64,000 nucleotides of DNA from Ileibacterium valens (GCF_001945525.1 NZ_MPJW01000260.1:1-64000); one strand, 5' to 3'. Shown: positions 48,533 to 58,194, numbered from the stretch's first letter. The notes: generated by a model not told the origin, from the letters alone. Made by a program: numbers and translations.

Positions 48533-48559
48533 GAAAAAAGCAGCGAAAGCTGCTTTTTT
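48533..48559. terminator. Terminator downstream of the AraC pseudogene
   Basis: AGCAGC (48539-48544) pairs with GCTGCT (48549-48554), extended by A/T pairs, with T on both strands. It lies 200 bases after the minus-strand AraC gene; 48560-48758 between them holds no recognised feature. Confidence 0.8.
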
Positions 48560-48758
48560 CATGCTTGATCGAATGTTCAGACTGATCCTCTTCGGTTTGA
48601 AGAAGGCATCATGGATTGGAATCAAAAAACCGGATTTGATGATATTTTTCTGATGATCAGAACGCTTTGGCTTATGATTGTTTTGTAGCTTCTGATGATT
48701 CTGCGGATTTTTCAGTTCTTTGCGATTTTGAGGATCCAGCCTCTGATAATTCAGGATC

Positions 48759-49609
48759 TTAAATTGAATCAGGAGCCTGCAGATGCTGATATTCTTTCTG
48801 GCGGATTTCACGATAATTTGATGGCGACAATCCTTTCTTCTTTCGAAACAGCTTAGAAAAGTAAAGAACATCGTCATATCCAACGGATCGGGCGATATCG
48901 TTGATCGAAAGATCTGTATAGATCAGATAATAACAGGCATTGGTCAGCCGCAGCGGTAAATATACTCTTTAACAGACATATCCATCTTTTTCTTGAAGAT
49001 TCGATGAACGTAGCTGCGGTCTAATGAAAGATGGTCTGCGATCTCCTGAACGCTGATGGATTCTTCAAAATGCTGTCCAACATAGGTCAGGATCAGTTCA
49101 ACATAATCCGCAGCACTCAGATCTTTTGTGTTTTTATTGGCAGGAACTTCCTGTGAAAGCTGATAGACCATATCCCAGGCACAGGAGTTATAAAGAAGGT
49201 CTGAATTATCTGTCATTCTTCCAGTCTGCAGGCGAGAAAAGATCGCTGGGATTCGGCTGGTTTCTGGCAGGTGAACCACCAGATCTTCGAAAATGGTGCT
49301 TCGGCCAATGGTTTCTTCAGCCTTTAATCCTTTTAAGCCGATCCATGAATACTCCCAGGGATCATCCTGATCCGCTTCATAATAAATTCTTTCCTGAGGA
49401 ATCATCAGAAACATATCACCAGCTTTTAAATGCCAGGTTTTATCGCGGCATTTATAGATTCCTTTGCCCGAATGGATGTAATGGAACATATACGAAGTTC
49501 TGACGACAGGCCCATAGCTGTGAGAAGGTTCACATTTCTCATGGCCTGAAGTGTAGACCATCAGGTCAATATTTTTATAAAAGTCATTTGAGAAAATATA
49601 GTTCTGCAT
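48759..49609 (-). pseudogene. AraC/XylS-family transcription regulator, frameshifted
   Basis: The first frame gives 221 residues: a cupin-type sensory N-terminus (FHYIHSGKGIYKCRDKTWHLKAGDMFLMIP) and the first helix-turn-helix (ISVQEIADHLSLDRSYVHRIFKKKM). It breaks at TGA 48944 right after KEYIYR. A second frame continues exactly where the family does, LRLTNACYYL then DIARSVGYDDVLYFSKLFRKKKGLSPSNYR, to TAA at 48759-48761. Adding one base near 48950-48957 would restore a 283-residue protein. It is therefore a recent pseudogene, a phase-switched gene, or a sequencing error. Cupin-containing AraC proteins usually sense sugars. AAGGAAAGGG precedes the ATG. Confidence 0.85.
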
Positions 49610-49810
49610 AATTTTCCCTTTCCTTCTTAAAGTATAACCAGATTCAGAAAGATTACTATCCTATCTGTGATCTTAATAAGATTGCTGGGCCAGGATGATA
49701 TAAGAAAGAGATTTTTTGCAGGCAGTGGTGATGATTGATTCCTTTGAAGAATATTAAAATTCCTTTAGAAGGCTCGAAAGCTTATGAGCAGCCAGAGCAT
49801 CATAAAAGGT

Positions 49811-49819
49811 TGCTATAAT
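49811..49819 (+). promoter_or_regulatory. Extended -10 promoter upstream of the phosphohexomutase gene
   Basis: TTGCTATAAT contains TGCTATAAT with consensus -10 hexamer, about 95 bases before the ATG. No good -35 was seen. The leader between has no recognised structure. Confidence 0.5.
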
Positions 49820-49914
49820 TGAATTACTTACGAAACGAACAAGGCAGGAAGCCGATTGAAATACAGATCAGAAAATCCTGCTGCTGTTCACATGTATAGA
49901 TTGGAGCATCAAAA

Positions 49915-51426
49915 ATGAGCAATTTAAGAGAACTTCAAAATGGAAGCGACATTCGAGGTGTTGCGTTAAATACCGATCCAAATCTTCCAGTTAATTTATC
50001 TGAAAAGGAAGTCTATGATTTGGCCAGAGCTTTTGCCGCCTGGCTTCGCAGGAAGCTTAAAAAGAAAGATCTGACTGTAGCAGTTGGAAGAGATTCAAGA
50101 CTTTCCGGACCCTCTTTAAGCCAGGCAGTGGATGATGGTCTGATTTTTGATGGGGTGGATGTACTTGATACTGGATTATCGAGTACCCCGGCGATGTTCA
50201 TGGCCACGGTATTTGATGAAGTCAATGCGGATGGGGCCATCATGCTGACAGCAAGTCACATGCCGGAAAACAGAAATGGAATGAAATTTTTCTATAAGGG
50301 CGGTGGTTTAGATGCCAAAGATGTCACTGAGATAATCGATATCGCCATTAAAGAAGATTTTGAACATTTGAGCGGCGGCTCCTTAACGGGCTACGATCTG
50401 ATGAAAATTTATGCCGAACATTTAAGAAACCTGATTTCAGAGCGAATTGACTCGGACTCTGATAAACCGCTGGAAGGATTGCATATTGTAGTCGATGCCG
50501 GAAATGGGGCTGGCGGTTTCTTTGCGACCCAGATTTTGGCTCCATTAGGCGCTAATATTGAAGGAAGTCAGTTTTTGAATCCGGATGGATCATTTCCAAA
50601 CCACATTCCAAATCCGGAAAATAAGGAAGCCATGAATTCGCTGGTTGAAGCCGTAAAGAAAAATCATGCGGATCTGGGTCTGATCTTTGATACGGATGTT
50701 GACCGCTCAAGTGCGGTGGATGAAAACGGCAATCCAATTGGCGGAAACGATCTGGTGGCACTGGCAGCCCTGCTTGCCAGCAGAGCTCATCCGAATCTGA
50801 CAGTTGTTACTGACTCTGTCACTTCCGATGAACTGAAAGATTTCCTTGAAAAGAAGGGGATTCATCAGCATCGTTTCAAAAGAGGTTATCGAAACGTAAT
50901 CAATGAGGCCAAGCGATTATGCGACGAAGGAGAAGATGCTGCTTTAGCCATTGAAACCAGTGGCCATGCGGCGTTTGCGGATAACTACTTCCTGGATGAT
51001 GGAGCATATCTTGCCGCTCAGATTGTTGTTGAGGCGGCCAGCCAATCCATTTCAGATCTTATAAGTGAATTAAAACATCCAGCAATGACGGAAGATTTCA
51101 GGCTTCCGGTAAGCGAAAAAGCTTTTCGGGCTTATGGTGAACAGGTCATTGAAGATCTCAAGAATTTTGCCAGAGAAAGCGAAACCATCGAGCTTGTAGA
51201 GCCAAACTATGAAGGAGCAAGAATCCGCTTTACGACTCCTTATGGAAAGGGTTGGGCGCTTATTCGGGTAAGCCTTCATGAATCTTTGCTTCCTGTGCAT
51301 CTTGAATCGGATCAACCGGAAGCAGCTGCTTATATGGCTAAGGAACTGCTTGAATTTCTTTCGCAGTATCCATCTTTGGATCTCAACGATCTGCGGGATT
51401 ATATCGCCGATAACAGCAATGAATAA
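49915..51426 (+). CDS. Phosphoglucomutase / phosphomannomutase family protein
   Basis: 503 residues of the alpha-D-phosphohexomutase superfamily, interconverting 1- and 6-phosphosugars for cell-wall and glycan precursors. The phosphoserine loop is TASHMPENRNG (Ser near 122), the magnesium site is DTDVDRS, and the sugar loop is ETSGHAAF. TASHMP and DTDVDR depart from the usual TASHNP and DGDxDR; similar wording occurs in a divergent subgroup of ~500-residue mutases found in bacteria and plants. Whether glucose or mannose phosphate is preferred is not clear. It starts at ATG 49915, with no strong ribosome binding site visible, and has its own terminator. Confidence 0.88.
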   Translation: MSNLRELQNGSDIRGVALNTDPNLPVNLSEKEVYDLARAFAAWLRRKLKKKDLTVAVGRDSRLSGPSLSQAVDDGLIFDGVDVLDTGLSSTPAMFMATVFDEVNADGAIMLTASHMPENRNGMKFFYKGGGLDAKDVTEIIDIAIKEDFEHLSGGSLTGYDLMKIYAEHLRNLISERIDSDSDKPLEGLHIVVDAGNGAGGFFATQILAPLGANIEGSQFLNPDGSFPNHIPNPENKEAMNSLVEAVKKNHADLGLIFDTDVDRSSAVDENGNPIGGNDLVALAALLASRAHPNLTVVTDSVTSDELKDFLEKKGIHQHRFKRGYRNVINEAKRLCDEGEDAALAIETSGHAAFADNYFLDDGAYLAAQIVVEAASQSISDLISELKHPAMTEDFRLPVSEKAFRAYGEQVIEDLKNFARESETIELVEPNYEGARIRFTTPYGKGWALIRVSLHESLLPVHLESDQPEAAAYMAKELLEFLSQYPSLDLNDLRDYIADNSNE

Positions 51427-51560
51427 TAACGATTTAGACTGTGCCGACTTAACCGTTAGTCATCTAATCAAAAAGATATAATCAGAAACATTGCTTTCAG
51501 CTGAAGATTTCTTTCTAAACTATCCAATAAAACTCCCATGAATGACCAGGATAATAAAAA

Positions 51561-51604
51561 AACTCTTTGAACGCAGGAATAACCTGAGATCAAAGAGTTT
51601 TTTT
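51561..51604 (+). terminator. Terminator after the phosphohexomutase gene
   Basis: AACTCTTTGA (51561-51570) pairs with TCAAAGAGTT (51590-51599), with an inner CAGG/CCTG pairing, then a T run. Confidence 0.92.
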
Positions 51605-51685
51605 CATTGGCCACCCGGACTGAAAAGTTACAATCCAGAGTATTTCAAAAAGATAGAATCTGAAGAATTATCCAGCGATGAACTT

Positions 51686-52351
51686 TCAGCGCAGATCCTG
51701 TCTCGAAAGGACTAAAGGCATAATGATCATGGAAGCAAGAAACAATATAAAGCTGCCGGCTGCAAAGGCGCTTAATAATGGAGTATTCATATTCACTTCA
51801 ACATAAGACATCGATTGATCAACGCTGATGGTATTGGTGACCATTGTCGTTGACCAGTAGTAAAGCACCAATACGGACGGTAATAGAGAAGCAATCACTA
51901 CAATGAATTCCTGATTCTTTTTCATCGCGTAAGAAAGGGGAATGACAATAGCGGTTGATGAAAACAGAATCAGACAGGCAATACAAAAATTCACCTGAAA
52001 TGTTTCGGCAGTATTGCCCTGTACATTTCCATTGAGCAGAGTATAGATCCAGTACATTGCCAGACCTATAATAAATCCAGTTGTTCCAAGTGCTAACGTT
52101 AAAAAATATTTGCTGCGAATCAGCTGTGGTCTTGTAAATGGAAAAGTCACAGACATTCGAGTCCATCCGCTTGCTTTATCGGCAAAAATTGTACTTGTCG
52201 CCTGAAAAGCAAGAAAAATCGGGAAGTAGCTGATTAAGCCAATTGGAGCATCTGCATAAAATAAAGCTGCACAGACAATGACGGATACAGAAAGCAGTAT
52301 AGGCCACAGCATTCGAATCTGGATCAGATCCTTTTTATAAATTCCTGTCAT
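51686..52351 (-). CDS. ABC-2-type transporter permease
   Basis: A 221-residue membrane protein with six hydrophobic segments and the ABC-2 arrangement (FADKASGWTRMSVTFPFTRPQLIRSKY is the conserved cytoplasmic stretch after the second segment). It is the third gene of the minus-strand GntR-ATPase-permease operon and starts in overlap with the ATPase stop (ATGA). Similar YtrA-type operons respond to cell-wall-active antibiotics or modulate membrane processes. The substrate is unknown. Confidence 0.88.
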   Translation of the reverse strand: MTGIYKKDLIQIRMLWPILLSVSVIVCAALFYADAPIGLISYFPIFLAFQATSTIFADKASGWTRMSVTFPFTRPQLIRSKYFLTLALGTTGFIIGLAMYWIYTLLNGNVQGNTAETFQVNFCIACLILFSSTAIVIPLSYAMKKNQEFIVVIASLLPSVLVLYYWSTTMVTNTISVDQSMSYVEVNMNTPLLSAFAAGSFILFLASMIIMPLVLSRQDLR

Positions 52352-53205
52352 AAGGTTTTACCTCGCGTAAACATCAGAACGATCTCATCTAAAGAGGCCG
52401 GACGTAAAGAATAATCCGGATAACGTTTCGAAAATTCAGCTCTGTTCCTGATCAACAAGTCAGTATTCATTGCCTGCTTTCTTAAGCGAACAATGAATTC
52501 ACCCGCAATATACTCAAGCTGATCTGAGCTGACACAGGCCATTCCATATTCAGCAAGCAGAAGATCTTTCTGTTCAATAAAAACGATCTGTCCGTCCTTA
52601 ATGAAAATAATGTAGTCAGCGATTCGTTCAAGATCGGAAGAGATATGACTGGTCATGAGAATCGCATGTTTTTCATCCTGCATGAAGTTCAGAAGCTGAT
52701 CAATCATCTCTTCGCGGATGACTGGATCAAGACCAGCGGTTGCTTCATCTAAAATCAGCAGATCAGCTTCGTGGCAAAGAGCGCAGACGATATCGAGTTT
52801 GGCTTTCATTCCTCTTGAAAAGGTCCGAATTTTCTGATGGAGCGGAATTTTACATTCTTCGATTAAGGCTGAATAAAGAGTTGAATTCCAGTTCTTAAAA
52901 ACGCCTTTGAGAATGGTCTGTAAATCTGCAGCAGTACAGTTTTCTGGAAAAGGACAACTGTCGAAGGCAACGCCGACTAAAGAATGAGCATCAATGTTTT
53001 CCTGAGGATTGATCCCGTAAATGGATATATTTCCTGAATCAGGAATATCGATGCCAAGTATACATTCCAGCGTGCTGCTTTTTCCAGATCCATTTTCTCC
53101 AATAATTGCACAGACTGTTCCTTGTGGAACTTCAAAAGTGATACCTTTCAGAGCAAAAGTTCCAAAGGACTTGTTGAGTCCACGAACAGACAAGGCAGGT
53201 ATCAT
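52348..53205 (-). CDS. ABC transporter ATP-binding protein (exporter type)
   Basis: A 285-residue ATPase. Walker A is GENGSGKSS, the signature is a variant FSRGMKAKLDI in place of LSGGQ (common in YtrB/EcsA-like exporters), and Walker B is LLILDEATAGLDP, followed by LMTSHISSDLERIADYI with the H-loop His. About 65 residues follow the core, typical of drug/bacitracin-like exporters. GAGGAGG lies ahead of the ATG, and the start overlaps the GntR stop by four bases. It pairs with the downstream permease. Confidence 0.93.
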   Translation of the reverse strand: MIPALSVRGLNKSFGTFALKGITFEVPQGTVCAIIGENGSGKSSTLECILGIDIPDSGNISIYGINPQENIDAHSLVGVAFDSCPFPENCTAADLQTILKGVFKNWNSTLYSALIEECKIPLHQKIRTFSRGMKAKLDIVCALCHEADLLILDEATAGLDPVIREEMIDQLLNFMQDEKHAILMTSHISSDLERIADYIIFIKDGQIVFIEQKDLLLAEYGMACVSSDQLEYIAGEFIVRLRKQAMNTDLLIRNRAEFSKRYPDYSLRPASLDEIVLMFTRGKTL

Positions 53206-53591
53206 AAGTTTTCCTCCTCGAAATAAATCATCTTCAGTACTGCGCTTAGATCTTCATAACTTAAATTGCATTCTTTTGAACATTGCACTGCAGCAGTAAG
53301 CAGTTTTTCGAGTTCCTTCATTCGGCTTTCGCGCAATGTGGATGAAGATACTTCGGCTACAATGGTTCCCCGTCCAACTGCTGACTCGATGTATCCTTCC
53401 TTTTTGAGGTCTTCATAAGCTTTTTGTACTGTGATGACGCTGACGCGCAGCATTTTAGCCAGAGCGCGAATACTTGGCAGATCCGAAAGCGGTTCTAGTT
53501 TTCCGGAAATAATCGCCGAACGGATCTGTTCTTCAATCTGAAGATAGATGGGAATTTCGCTTCCTGGCTTAAGAATGATTTCTAGATTCAT
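53202..53591 (-). CDS. GntR-family regulator, YtrA subfamily
   Basis: A 129-residue repressor. The winged helix-turn-helix covers about 10-75 (IPIYLQIEEQIRSAIISGKL, then LPSIRALAKMLRVSVITVQKAYEDLKKEGYIESAVGRGT). The short ~50-residue tail without a sensor domain defines the YtrA class. The start is ATG 53591, preceded by AAAGGATC; an upstream in-frame start lies within the operator. A perfect palindrome between promoter and gene suggests autoregulation of the operon. Confidence 0.93.
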   Translation of the reverse strand: MNLEIILKPGSEIPIYLQIEEQIRSAIISGKLEPLSDLPSIRALAKMLRVSVITVQKAYEDLKKEGYIESAVGRGTIVAEVSSSTLRESRMKELEKLLTAAVQCSKECNLSYEDLSAVLKMIYFEEENL

Positions 53592-53604
53592 AATAAAGAT
53601 CCTT

Positions 53605-53652
53605 TTGTATATATACAATGAGTACAATATAGACAATATTCATTGTTGTCAA
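53605..53652 (-). promoter_or_regulatory. Promoter and putative operator of the GntR-ABC operon
   Basis: On the minus strand TTGACA (53652-53647), a 17-base spacer and TATTGT (53629-53624) form a promoter. TTGTATATATACAA (53605-53618), a perfect 14-bp palindrome, lies over the transcript start, and a second imperfect TTGTCTATATTGTAC copy overlaps the spacer and -10 (53623-53637). This is a good layout for GntR repression. Confidence 0.75.
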
Positions 53653-53783
53653 ATTTTTTCGATTTCATCGAGTTAACGCAAAATACGGCTGCTTCAATAC
53701 AAGAATTTCGGTTTACAGTAAATCTTTCATAGATTTTTTGACTCATGAGTTATCGATATAGACGATTTGTGCGTTAAAAATAA

Positions 53784-53813
53784 AAAGGATTCCAAGTCTT
53801 GGATTGGAATCCT
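53784..53813 (-). terminator. Terminator of the small lipoprotein gene
   Basis: AGGATTCCAA (minus, 53813-53804) pairs with TTGGAATCCT (53795-53786), followed by TTTTTATTTTT on the minus strand. Confidence 0.9.
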
Positions 53814-53844
53814 GTGAAGATTTGAAGGCTTTGATACCGCTAGT

Positions 53845-54099
53845 CTATTCAACAATTTCCAGAGCTTTTTCTTCAAGCGATGAATTTTTTTTCGGTGAGC
53901 CATGCATCGCTTCGTTTTGCATTATCGTCGTTTGATCTGCAGATTTTGATGCTTCTTCTCCGAACTCATTGAAAGCTTCGTGGACACTCTCTTTGGCGTA
54001 ATCCTCAGTTTTTTCAATGGTTTTCTGATCTGGAGCACTGCATCCGCCAAGAAATGCAAGTGAAAGAATTCCAACGGCTAAAAGTTTCAACAACTTCAT
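53845..54099 (-). CDS. Small predicted lipoprotein
   Basis: 84 residues. A short signal peptide ends in the lipobox LGGC (Cys near 20), and the mature ~64 residues are acidic and helix-prone (EDYAKESVHEAFNEFGEEASKSADQ). No family recognised. A GGGGGG-rich site lies a few bases ahead of the ATG, which supports real translation. It has its own terminator. The role is unknown. Confidence 0.75.
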   Translation of the reverse strand: MKLLKLLAVGILSLAFLGGCSAPDQKTIEKTEDYAKESVHEAFNEFGEEASKSADQTTIMQNEAMHGSPKKNSSLEEKALEIVE

Positions 54100-54194
54100 T
54101 TCTATCCCCCCTTTGGGATAGTTTCATTTTAGTTTTTTACGGAATCATTCATCCATGGAAATGACTTTACAAATCATGAAAAGCTCAGTCATTT

Positions 54195-55202
54195 TTACAA
54201 AAGCTGAATTCCTGCTTTTTCACATTGATCAATCATTTCCTGCGGCCATAAGGAAGCCTGAACTTCTCCAATATGGGCTTTTTTTAACAAAAGCATGCAG
54301 AGTCTGGACTGGCCGATTCCTCCGCCAATAGTATAAGGCAGTTCCTGATTTAAAATCGCCTGATGGAAGGGAAGGTTTTCTCTACCAAGCGCATTTTCCT
54401 TTTCAAGCTGAGAATGAAGAGATTGTTCATCCACTCGAATTCCCATACTTGAGATTTCAAGAGCGCACTGAAGCGGTTCATACCAGAATAAAATATCTCC
54501 ATTAAGACTCCAGTCATCGTAGTCAGGAGCTCGGCCATCGTGTTTTTGGCCATCGCTTAGCTTGTCGCCAATCTGCATGACAAAGACTGCACCATACTCT
54601 TTTGCCACTGCATTTTCACGTTCTCTTGGACTTAGATCCGGATAAAGGGTGCAGAGTTCCTGAGAAGTGATGAAATGAATGGAATCAGGCAGATGATTGA
54701 CAGCTTGTGGATACTTGTACCATACTTCGTGTTCCATATGCTTGATGATCGCAAAGATCTGTTCAACATGTGCCTTTAAGACAGGAATTGTTCTTTCTTT
54801 TTTATCGATAACCTTTTCCCAGTCCCACTGATCTACGTAGGATGAGTGAAGATTATCGAGCTCTTCATCTTTACGGATCGCATTCATATTTGTATACAGA
54901 CCCTGATGCATTCCAAAATCATATTTTTTCAGAGCCATTCGTTTCCATTTCGCAAGAGAATGGACGATTTCGATGGGTTCATCACCAATTTCATTCATCG
55001 TAAAGCCAACTGGAAGTTCAACTCCATTGAGATCATCATTAAGACCTGAGTTTTTCGTTACGAAAAGGGGAGCTGAGATTCTTTCTAAATGCATCTTTTT
55101 GCCAAGCTCATGCTGGAAGGTGTCACGTATATATTTAATGGCTTCCTGCGTGGTTCTCACATCAAGAACGGGATCATAGTGATCAGGAATAATCAGATTC
55201 AT
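54195..55202 (-). CDS. asnA: Aspartate-ammonia ligase
   Basis: A 335-residue ammonia-dependent asparagine synthetase related to class II aminoacyl-tRNA synthetases. Marks include ERISAPLFV, the [11 protein letters not shown] motif, DQWDWEK, and the class II-like ending [19 protein letters not shown]. Length is normal. AAAGGA lies ten bases before the ATG. No T-box was found in its leader, but a hairpin (55230-55255) precedes the ribosome binding site. The same window holds an asparaginase, so synthesis and breakdown of asparagine must be separately controlled. Confidence 0.96.
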   Translation of the reverse strand: MNLIIPDHYDPVLDVRTTQEAIKYIRDTFQHELGKKMHLERISAPLFVTKNSGLNDDLNGVELPVGFTMNEIGDEPIEIVHSLAKWKRMALKKYDFGMHQGLYTNMNAIRKDEELDNLHSSYVDQWDWEKVIDKKERTIPVLKAHVEQIFAIIKHMEHEVWYKYPQAVNHLPDSIHFITSQELCTLYPDLSPRERENAVAKEYGAVFVMQIGDKLSDGQKHDGRAPDYDDWSLNGDILFWYEPLQCALEISSMGIRVDEQSLHSQLEKENALGRENLPFHQAILNQELPYTIGGGIGQSRLCMLLLKKAHIGEVQASLWPQEMIDQCEKAGIQLL

Positions 55203-55229
55203 TATTATTCATTCCTTTCATAAATTGAT

Positions 55230-55255
55230 GATTTTCAGAAGGGTTTCTGAAAATC
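55230..55255 (-). promoter_or_regulatory. Hairpin in the asnA leader
   Basis: GATTTTCAGAA (55255-55245, minus strand) pairs perfectly over 11 bases with TTCTGAAAATC, loop ACCC. It sits about 28 bases before the asnA start and has no T run, so it is a possible operator or mRNA element, not a terminator. Confidence 0.5.
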
Positions 55256-55469
55256 GATCGTTTGTTTCAATAAAGAAAACTATATCATAGACAAAACATC
55301 AGCCAAAACATGAATAAGTAAAATTCTGGATTATGTAGAAAATTTACAGTTTTATCATGGGAATTTAATCCCGTTTTGAATAAATAAATACCACAATTGT
55401 CACTTAATTGATCGAGGGATGATTGGTTTTCATTTCTGAAGTGGTTAGAATAGAGCCATCAGGAAAGGA

Positions 55470-56942
55470 ATGTTAAACAAAGTGTCACAGGAAATATCAA
55501 TGACACGTGGAAATATCCCCCGGCAAATGATCGCATTTGCCGTTCCCGTGTTTCTTGGCCAGCTGTTTCAGCAGCTCTACAATACGGTTGATTCTCTGAT
55601 CGTAGGCAATCTGCTTGGAAGCAATGCACTGGCCGCGGTTTCCTCTTCAGGAAACCTGATTTTTTTGCTGGTCGGTTTTTTTAATGGAATGGCCATGGGA
55701 GCCTCCGTCGTCATTTCTCAGGAATTTGGAGCAAAAAATTATAAGAGGCTTTCACAGACTGTTCATACGACGGTCGCCTTAGGGCTGGCCATTTCAGTTG
55801 TTCTGACTGTTTTAGGAACCGTAATGGCACCCATACTTCTGAAATGGATGGGTACTCCAGAAGAAGTCATGGCCTTAAGTGTGGATTACTTTGCGATTTA
55901 TTTTGCAGGGATCAGCGGTCTGATTATGTACAACCTGTTTTCAGGGATTATGCGGGCAGTTGGAGATTCCAAACATCCGCTGTACTTTCTGATTGCTTCA
56001 TCGATTCTGAATGTTTTTTTGGATCTTCTGTTTATCGCCGTTTTAGGATGGGGAGTAGCAGGAGCAGCTTATGCCACGATTTTTTCTCAGATGATCAGTG
56101 CCTTACTGGCCTTAATTACTTTATGCAGACAAAATGGGGCTACGAAGCTGGTTTTATCAAAAGTCCGTTTTCAGCTTGAACCCTTAAAAGCTGTCATTCG
56201 ATATGGTATTCCAACCGGAGTCCAGAACTCGATTATTTCCTTAGCCAATGTGGTTGTACAATCCAATATCAATGCTTTTGGACCGGAAGCCATGGCTGGA
56301 TGCGGTGCCTACTCAAAACTGGAAGGATTTGCGTTCTTACCGATCATGTCCTTCAACATGGCTATTTCAACCTTCGTCGGTCAGAATATTGGGGCTAAGG
56401 ATTATGAACGAACGCTGAAAGGGGCTAAATTTGGAATCTTATGCGGAGTCATTTCGTGTGAACTGGTCGGTCTGATCTTTTTTCTGTTCGCTCCTCAATT
56501 TATTTCAATATTCGATCAGAATCCGGCTGTCATTGCCTATGGAGCCGACCGGGCCAGATGCAATGCGCTGTTCTACTTTCTTCTTGCCTATACTCACGCG
56601 GTTTCCGCGGTTATGCGAGGAGGAGGAAAGCCCGATGTTCCAATGTATGTCATGATGATTACCTGGTGTGCCATTCGCGTTGGATTTTTGGTAGTGACTG
56701 CGCCCTTGCATAATGTCTGGCTGGTTTACTGGGTCTACCCGCTCACATGGTTTTTATCTTCGTGCTTTTTTGCCTGGTATTATCCCCGGAAAACCTGGCT
56801 GTATCCTAAAGAGCTTCACCGCTCGATTCAGGAGAATAAACAGGAATTGGCAAAAGTGGATACTCTATCAGAAAAGAAGATGCTCAATACTCCATGTGGT
56901 TCTGGAAAGTGCCGGATGAATCCATGTTCGAGTGATGAATAA
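55470..56942 (+). CDS. MATE-family efflux transporter
   Basis: A 490-residue membrane protein with twelve hydrophobic segments in two homologous halves. The N-terminal block MTRGNIPRQMIAFAVPVFLGQLFQQLYNTVDSLIVGNLLG is diagnostic of DinF/NorM-like multidrug and metabolite exporters driven by Na+ or H+. Its C-terminal ~45 residues are hydrophilic and end in several Cys (CGSGKCRMNPC), unusual for the family. The start is uncertain: ATG 55470 directly abuts AGGAAAGGA, so GTG 55482 or ATG 55500 may be used. Confidence 0.92.
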   Translation: MLNKVSQEISMTRGNIPRQMIAFAVPVFLGQLFQQLYNTVDSLIVGNLLGSNALAAVSSSGNLIFLLVGFFNGMAMGASVVISQEFGAKNYKRLSQTVHTTVALGLAISVVLTVLGTVMAPILLKWMGTPEEVMALSVDYFAIYFAGISGLIMYNLFSGIMRAVGDSKHPLYFLIASSILNVFLDLLFIAVLGWGVAGAAYATIFSQMISALLALITLCRQNGATKLVLSKVRFQLEPLKAVIRYGIPTGVQNSIISLANVVVQSNINAFGPEAMAGCGAYSKLEGFAFLPIMSFNMAISTFVGQNIGAKDYERTLKGAKFGILCGVISCELVGLIFFLFAPQFISIFDQNPAVIAYGADRARCNALFYFLLAYTHAVSAVMRGGGKPDVPMYVMMITWCAIRVGFLVVTAPLHNVWLVYWVYPLTWFLSSCFFAWYYPRKTWLYPKELHRSIQENKQELAKVDTLSEKKMLNTPCGSGKCRMNPCSSDE

Positions 56943-56965
56943 CCGTCAAATCGTGAAAGAAAATG

Positions 56966-57014
56966 AAATACACCGTCAAGAATTGAAAAATTTTCAAACG
57001 CGGTGTATTTTTTT
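56966..57014 (+). terminator. Terminator after the MATE gene
   Basis: AAATACACCG (56966-56975) pairs with CGGTGTATTT (57001-57010), with an inner TTGAAAA/TTTTCAA pairing, then a T run. Confidence 0.88.
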
Positions 57015-57062
57015 CGTATTGAACTGACTCGATCTGAATCAGGAAAAAGTGAGGAACTGTTT

Positions 57063-58139
57063 ATGGAAATCAAATTTGAAAAAAGACCTGTACTTAAGGA
57101 AAAGCCGCAGGGACCTTTAGGCTTTGGAAAATACTATACTGACTATATGTTTGTGACGGATTACGATGAAGATCAGGGAGGATTTCATGACGCGCGCATC
57201 ATACCATTTGGACCCATTGAGATGGATCCGGCGAGTATGGTCCTGCATTATGCTCAGGAAACATTCGAAGGACTGAAAGCCTATAAAACCGACGACGGCC
57301 GAATTCTGTTATTCCGTCCGGAACGCAATGCAGCTCGTTTTGCAAATTCAAACGATCGTATGTCGATGCCTAAAGTGCCTGAAGACATGTTTGTTGAAGC
57401 CATCGAAGAACTTGTAAAGATTGAAAAAGACTGGATTCCAGAAAATGAAGGCGAATCCCTGTACATTCGTCCATACATGTTTGCAACGGAAGCTCAGGTA
57501 GGCGTTCATCCGGCTAAATCCTATAAGTTCATGATTATCCTTTCACCAGTTGGTGCCTATTATCCAGAAGGTGTCAATCCGATCAAAATCTGGGTAGAAG
57601 ATGAATATGTTCGTGCAGCGCCAGGCGGAACAGGATTTACCAAATGCGGCGGAAACTATGCTGGATCTTTAAAAGCGCAGGAAAAAGCGGAAGAACAGGG
57701 TTATACCCAGGTTCTCTGGCTTGATGGTGTCAATAAAAAGTATGTTGAAGAAGTCGGAAGTATGAATGTTATGTTCCTGATTGATGGAAAGATTTATACC
57801 GCACCGATTGAAGGTACAGTTTTACCTGGTGTAACCCGTGACTCCATGCTCAATCTGCTTCGTGACTGGGGTTATGAAGTTCATGAAGAACATCTTGCTA
57901 TTGATGATCTGATGGCTGCCGCAAAAGATGGACGTCTGCAGGAAGCTTTTGGAACTGGTACAGCAGCCGTTATTTCTCCAATTGGGGAACTGTGCTATAA
58001 AGGGGAAAAAGCGACAATTAATAACTTTGAAACTGGTCCTCTGACGCAGAAACTTTATGATACTCTGACTGGAATTCAGTGGGGCAAGCTTGAAGATCCA
58101 TTTGGATGGACCAGAGAAGTTGTGATTGAAGAAGCTTAA
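57063..58139 (+). CDS. ilvE: Branched-chain amino acid aminotransferase
   Basis: A 358-residue class IV pyridoxal-phosphate aminotransferase exchanging amino groups between Leu/Ile/Val and 2-oxoglutarate. Marks are LHYAQETFEGLKAY, LFRPERNAARF, the cofactor region KCGGNYAGSLKAQ and VEEVGSMNVMF, and GTVLPGVTRDS. It is of the larger, eukaryote-like BCAT type. The start is ATG 57063, with GAGGA nearby. It is a single gene, between two terminators. It matches functionally with the Liv importer, although it lies 24 kb away. Confidence 0.96.
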   Translation: MEIKFEKRPVLKEKPQGPLGFGKYYTDYMFVTDYDEDQGGFHDARIIPFGPIEMDPASMVLHYAQETFEGLKAYKTDDGRILLFRPERNAARFANSNDRMSMPKVPEDMFVEAIEELVKIEKDWIPENEGESLYIRPYMFATEAQVGVHPAKSYKFMIILSPVGAYYPEGVNPIKIWVEDEYVRAAPGGTGFTKCGGNYAGSLKAQEKAEEQGYTQVLWLDGVNKKYVEEVGSMNVMFLIDGKIYTAPIEGTVLPGVTRDSMLNLLRDWGYEVHEEHLAIDDLMAAAKDGRLQEAFGTGTAAVISPIGELCYKGEKATINNFETGPLTQKLYDTLTGIQWGKLEDPFGWTREVVIEEA

Positions 58140-58194
58140 TAGGAATTCACAGCCAGAAGAGTAATTTCTTCGTCGCTCAATAAATAAAAAAATC

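Noticed and set aside
48479-48883. 134-codon minus-strand ORF overlapping the end of the AraC gene
   Set aside because: Out of frame with the clear AraC helix-turn-helix continuation; basic, repeat-like composition typical of a shadow frame.
55203-55330. T-box in the asnA leader
   Set aside because: asnA genes are often T-box controlled, but no GGTGGNACCGC core or terminator pair is present; only a simple hairpin.
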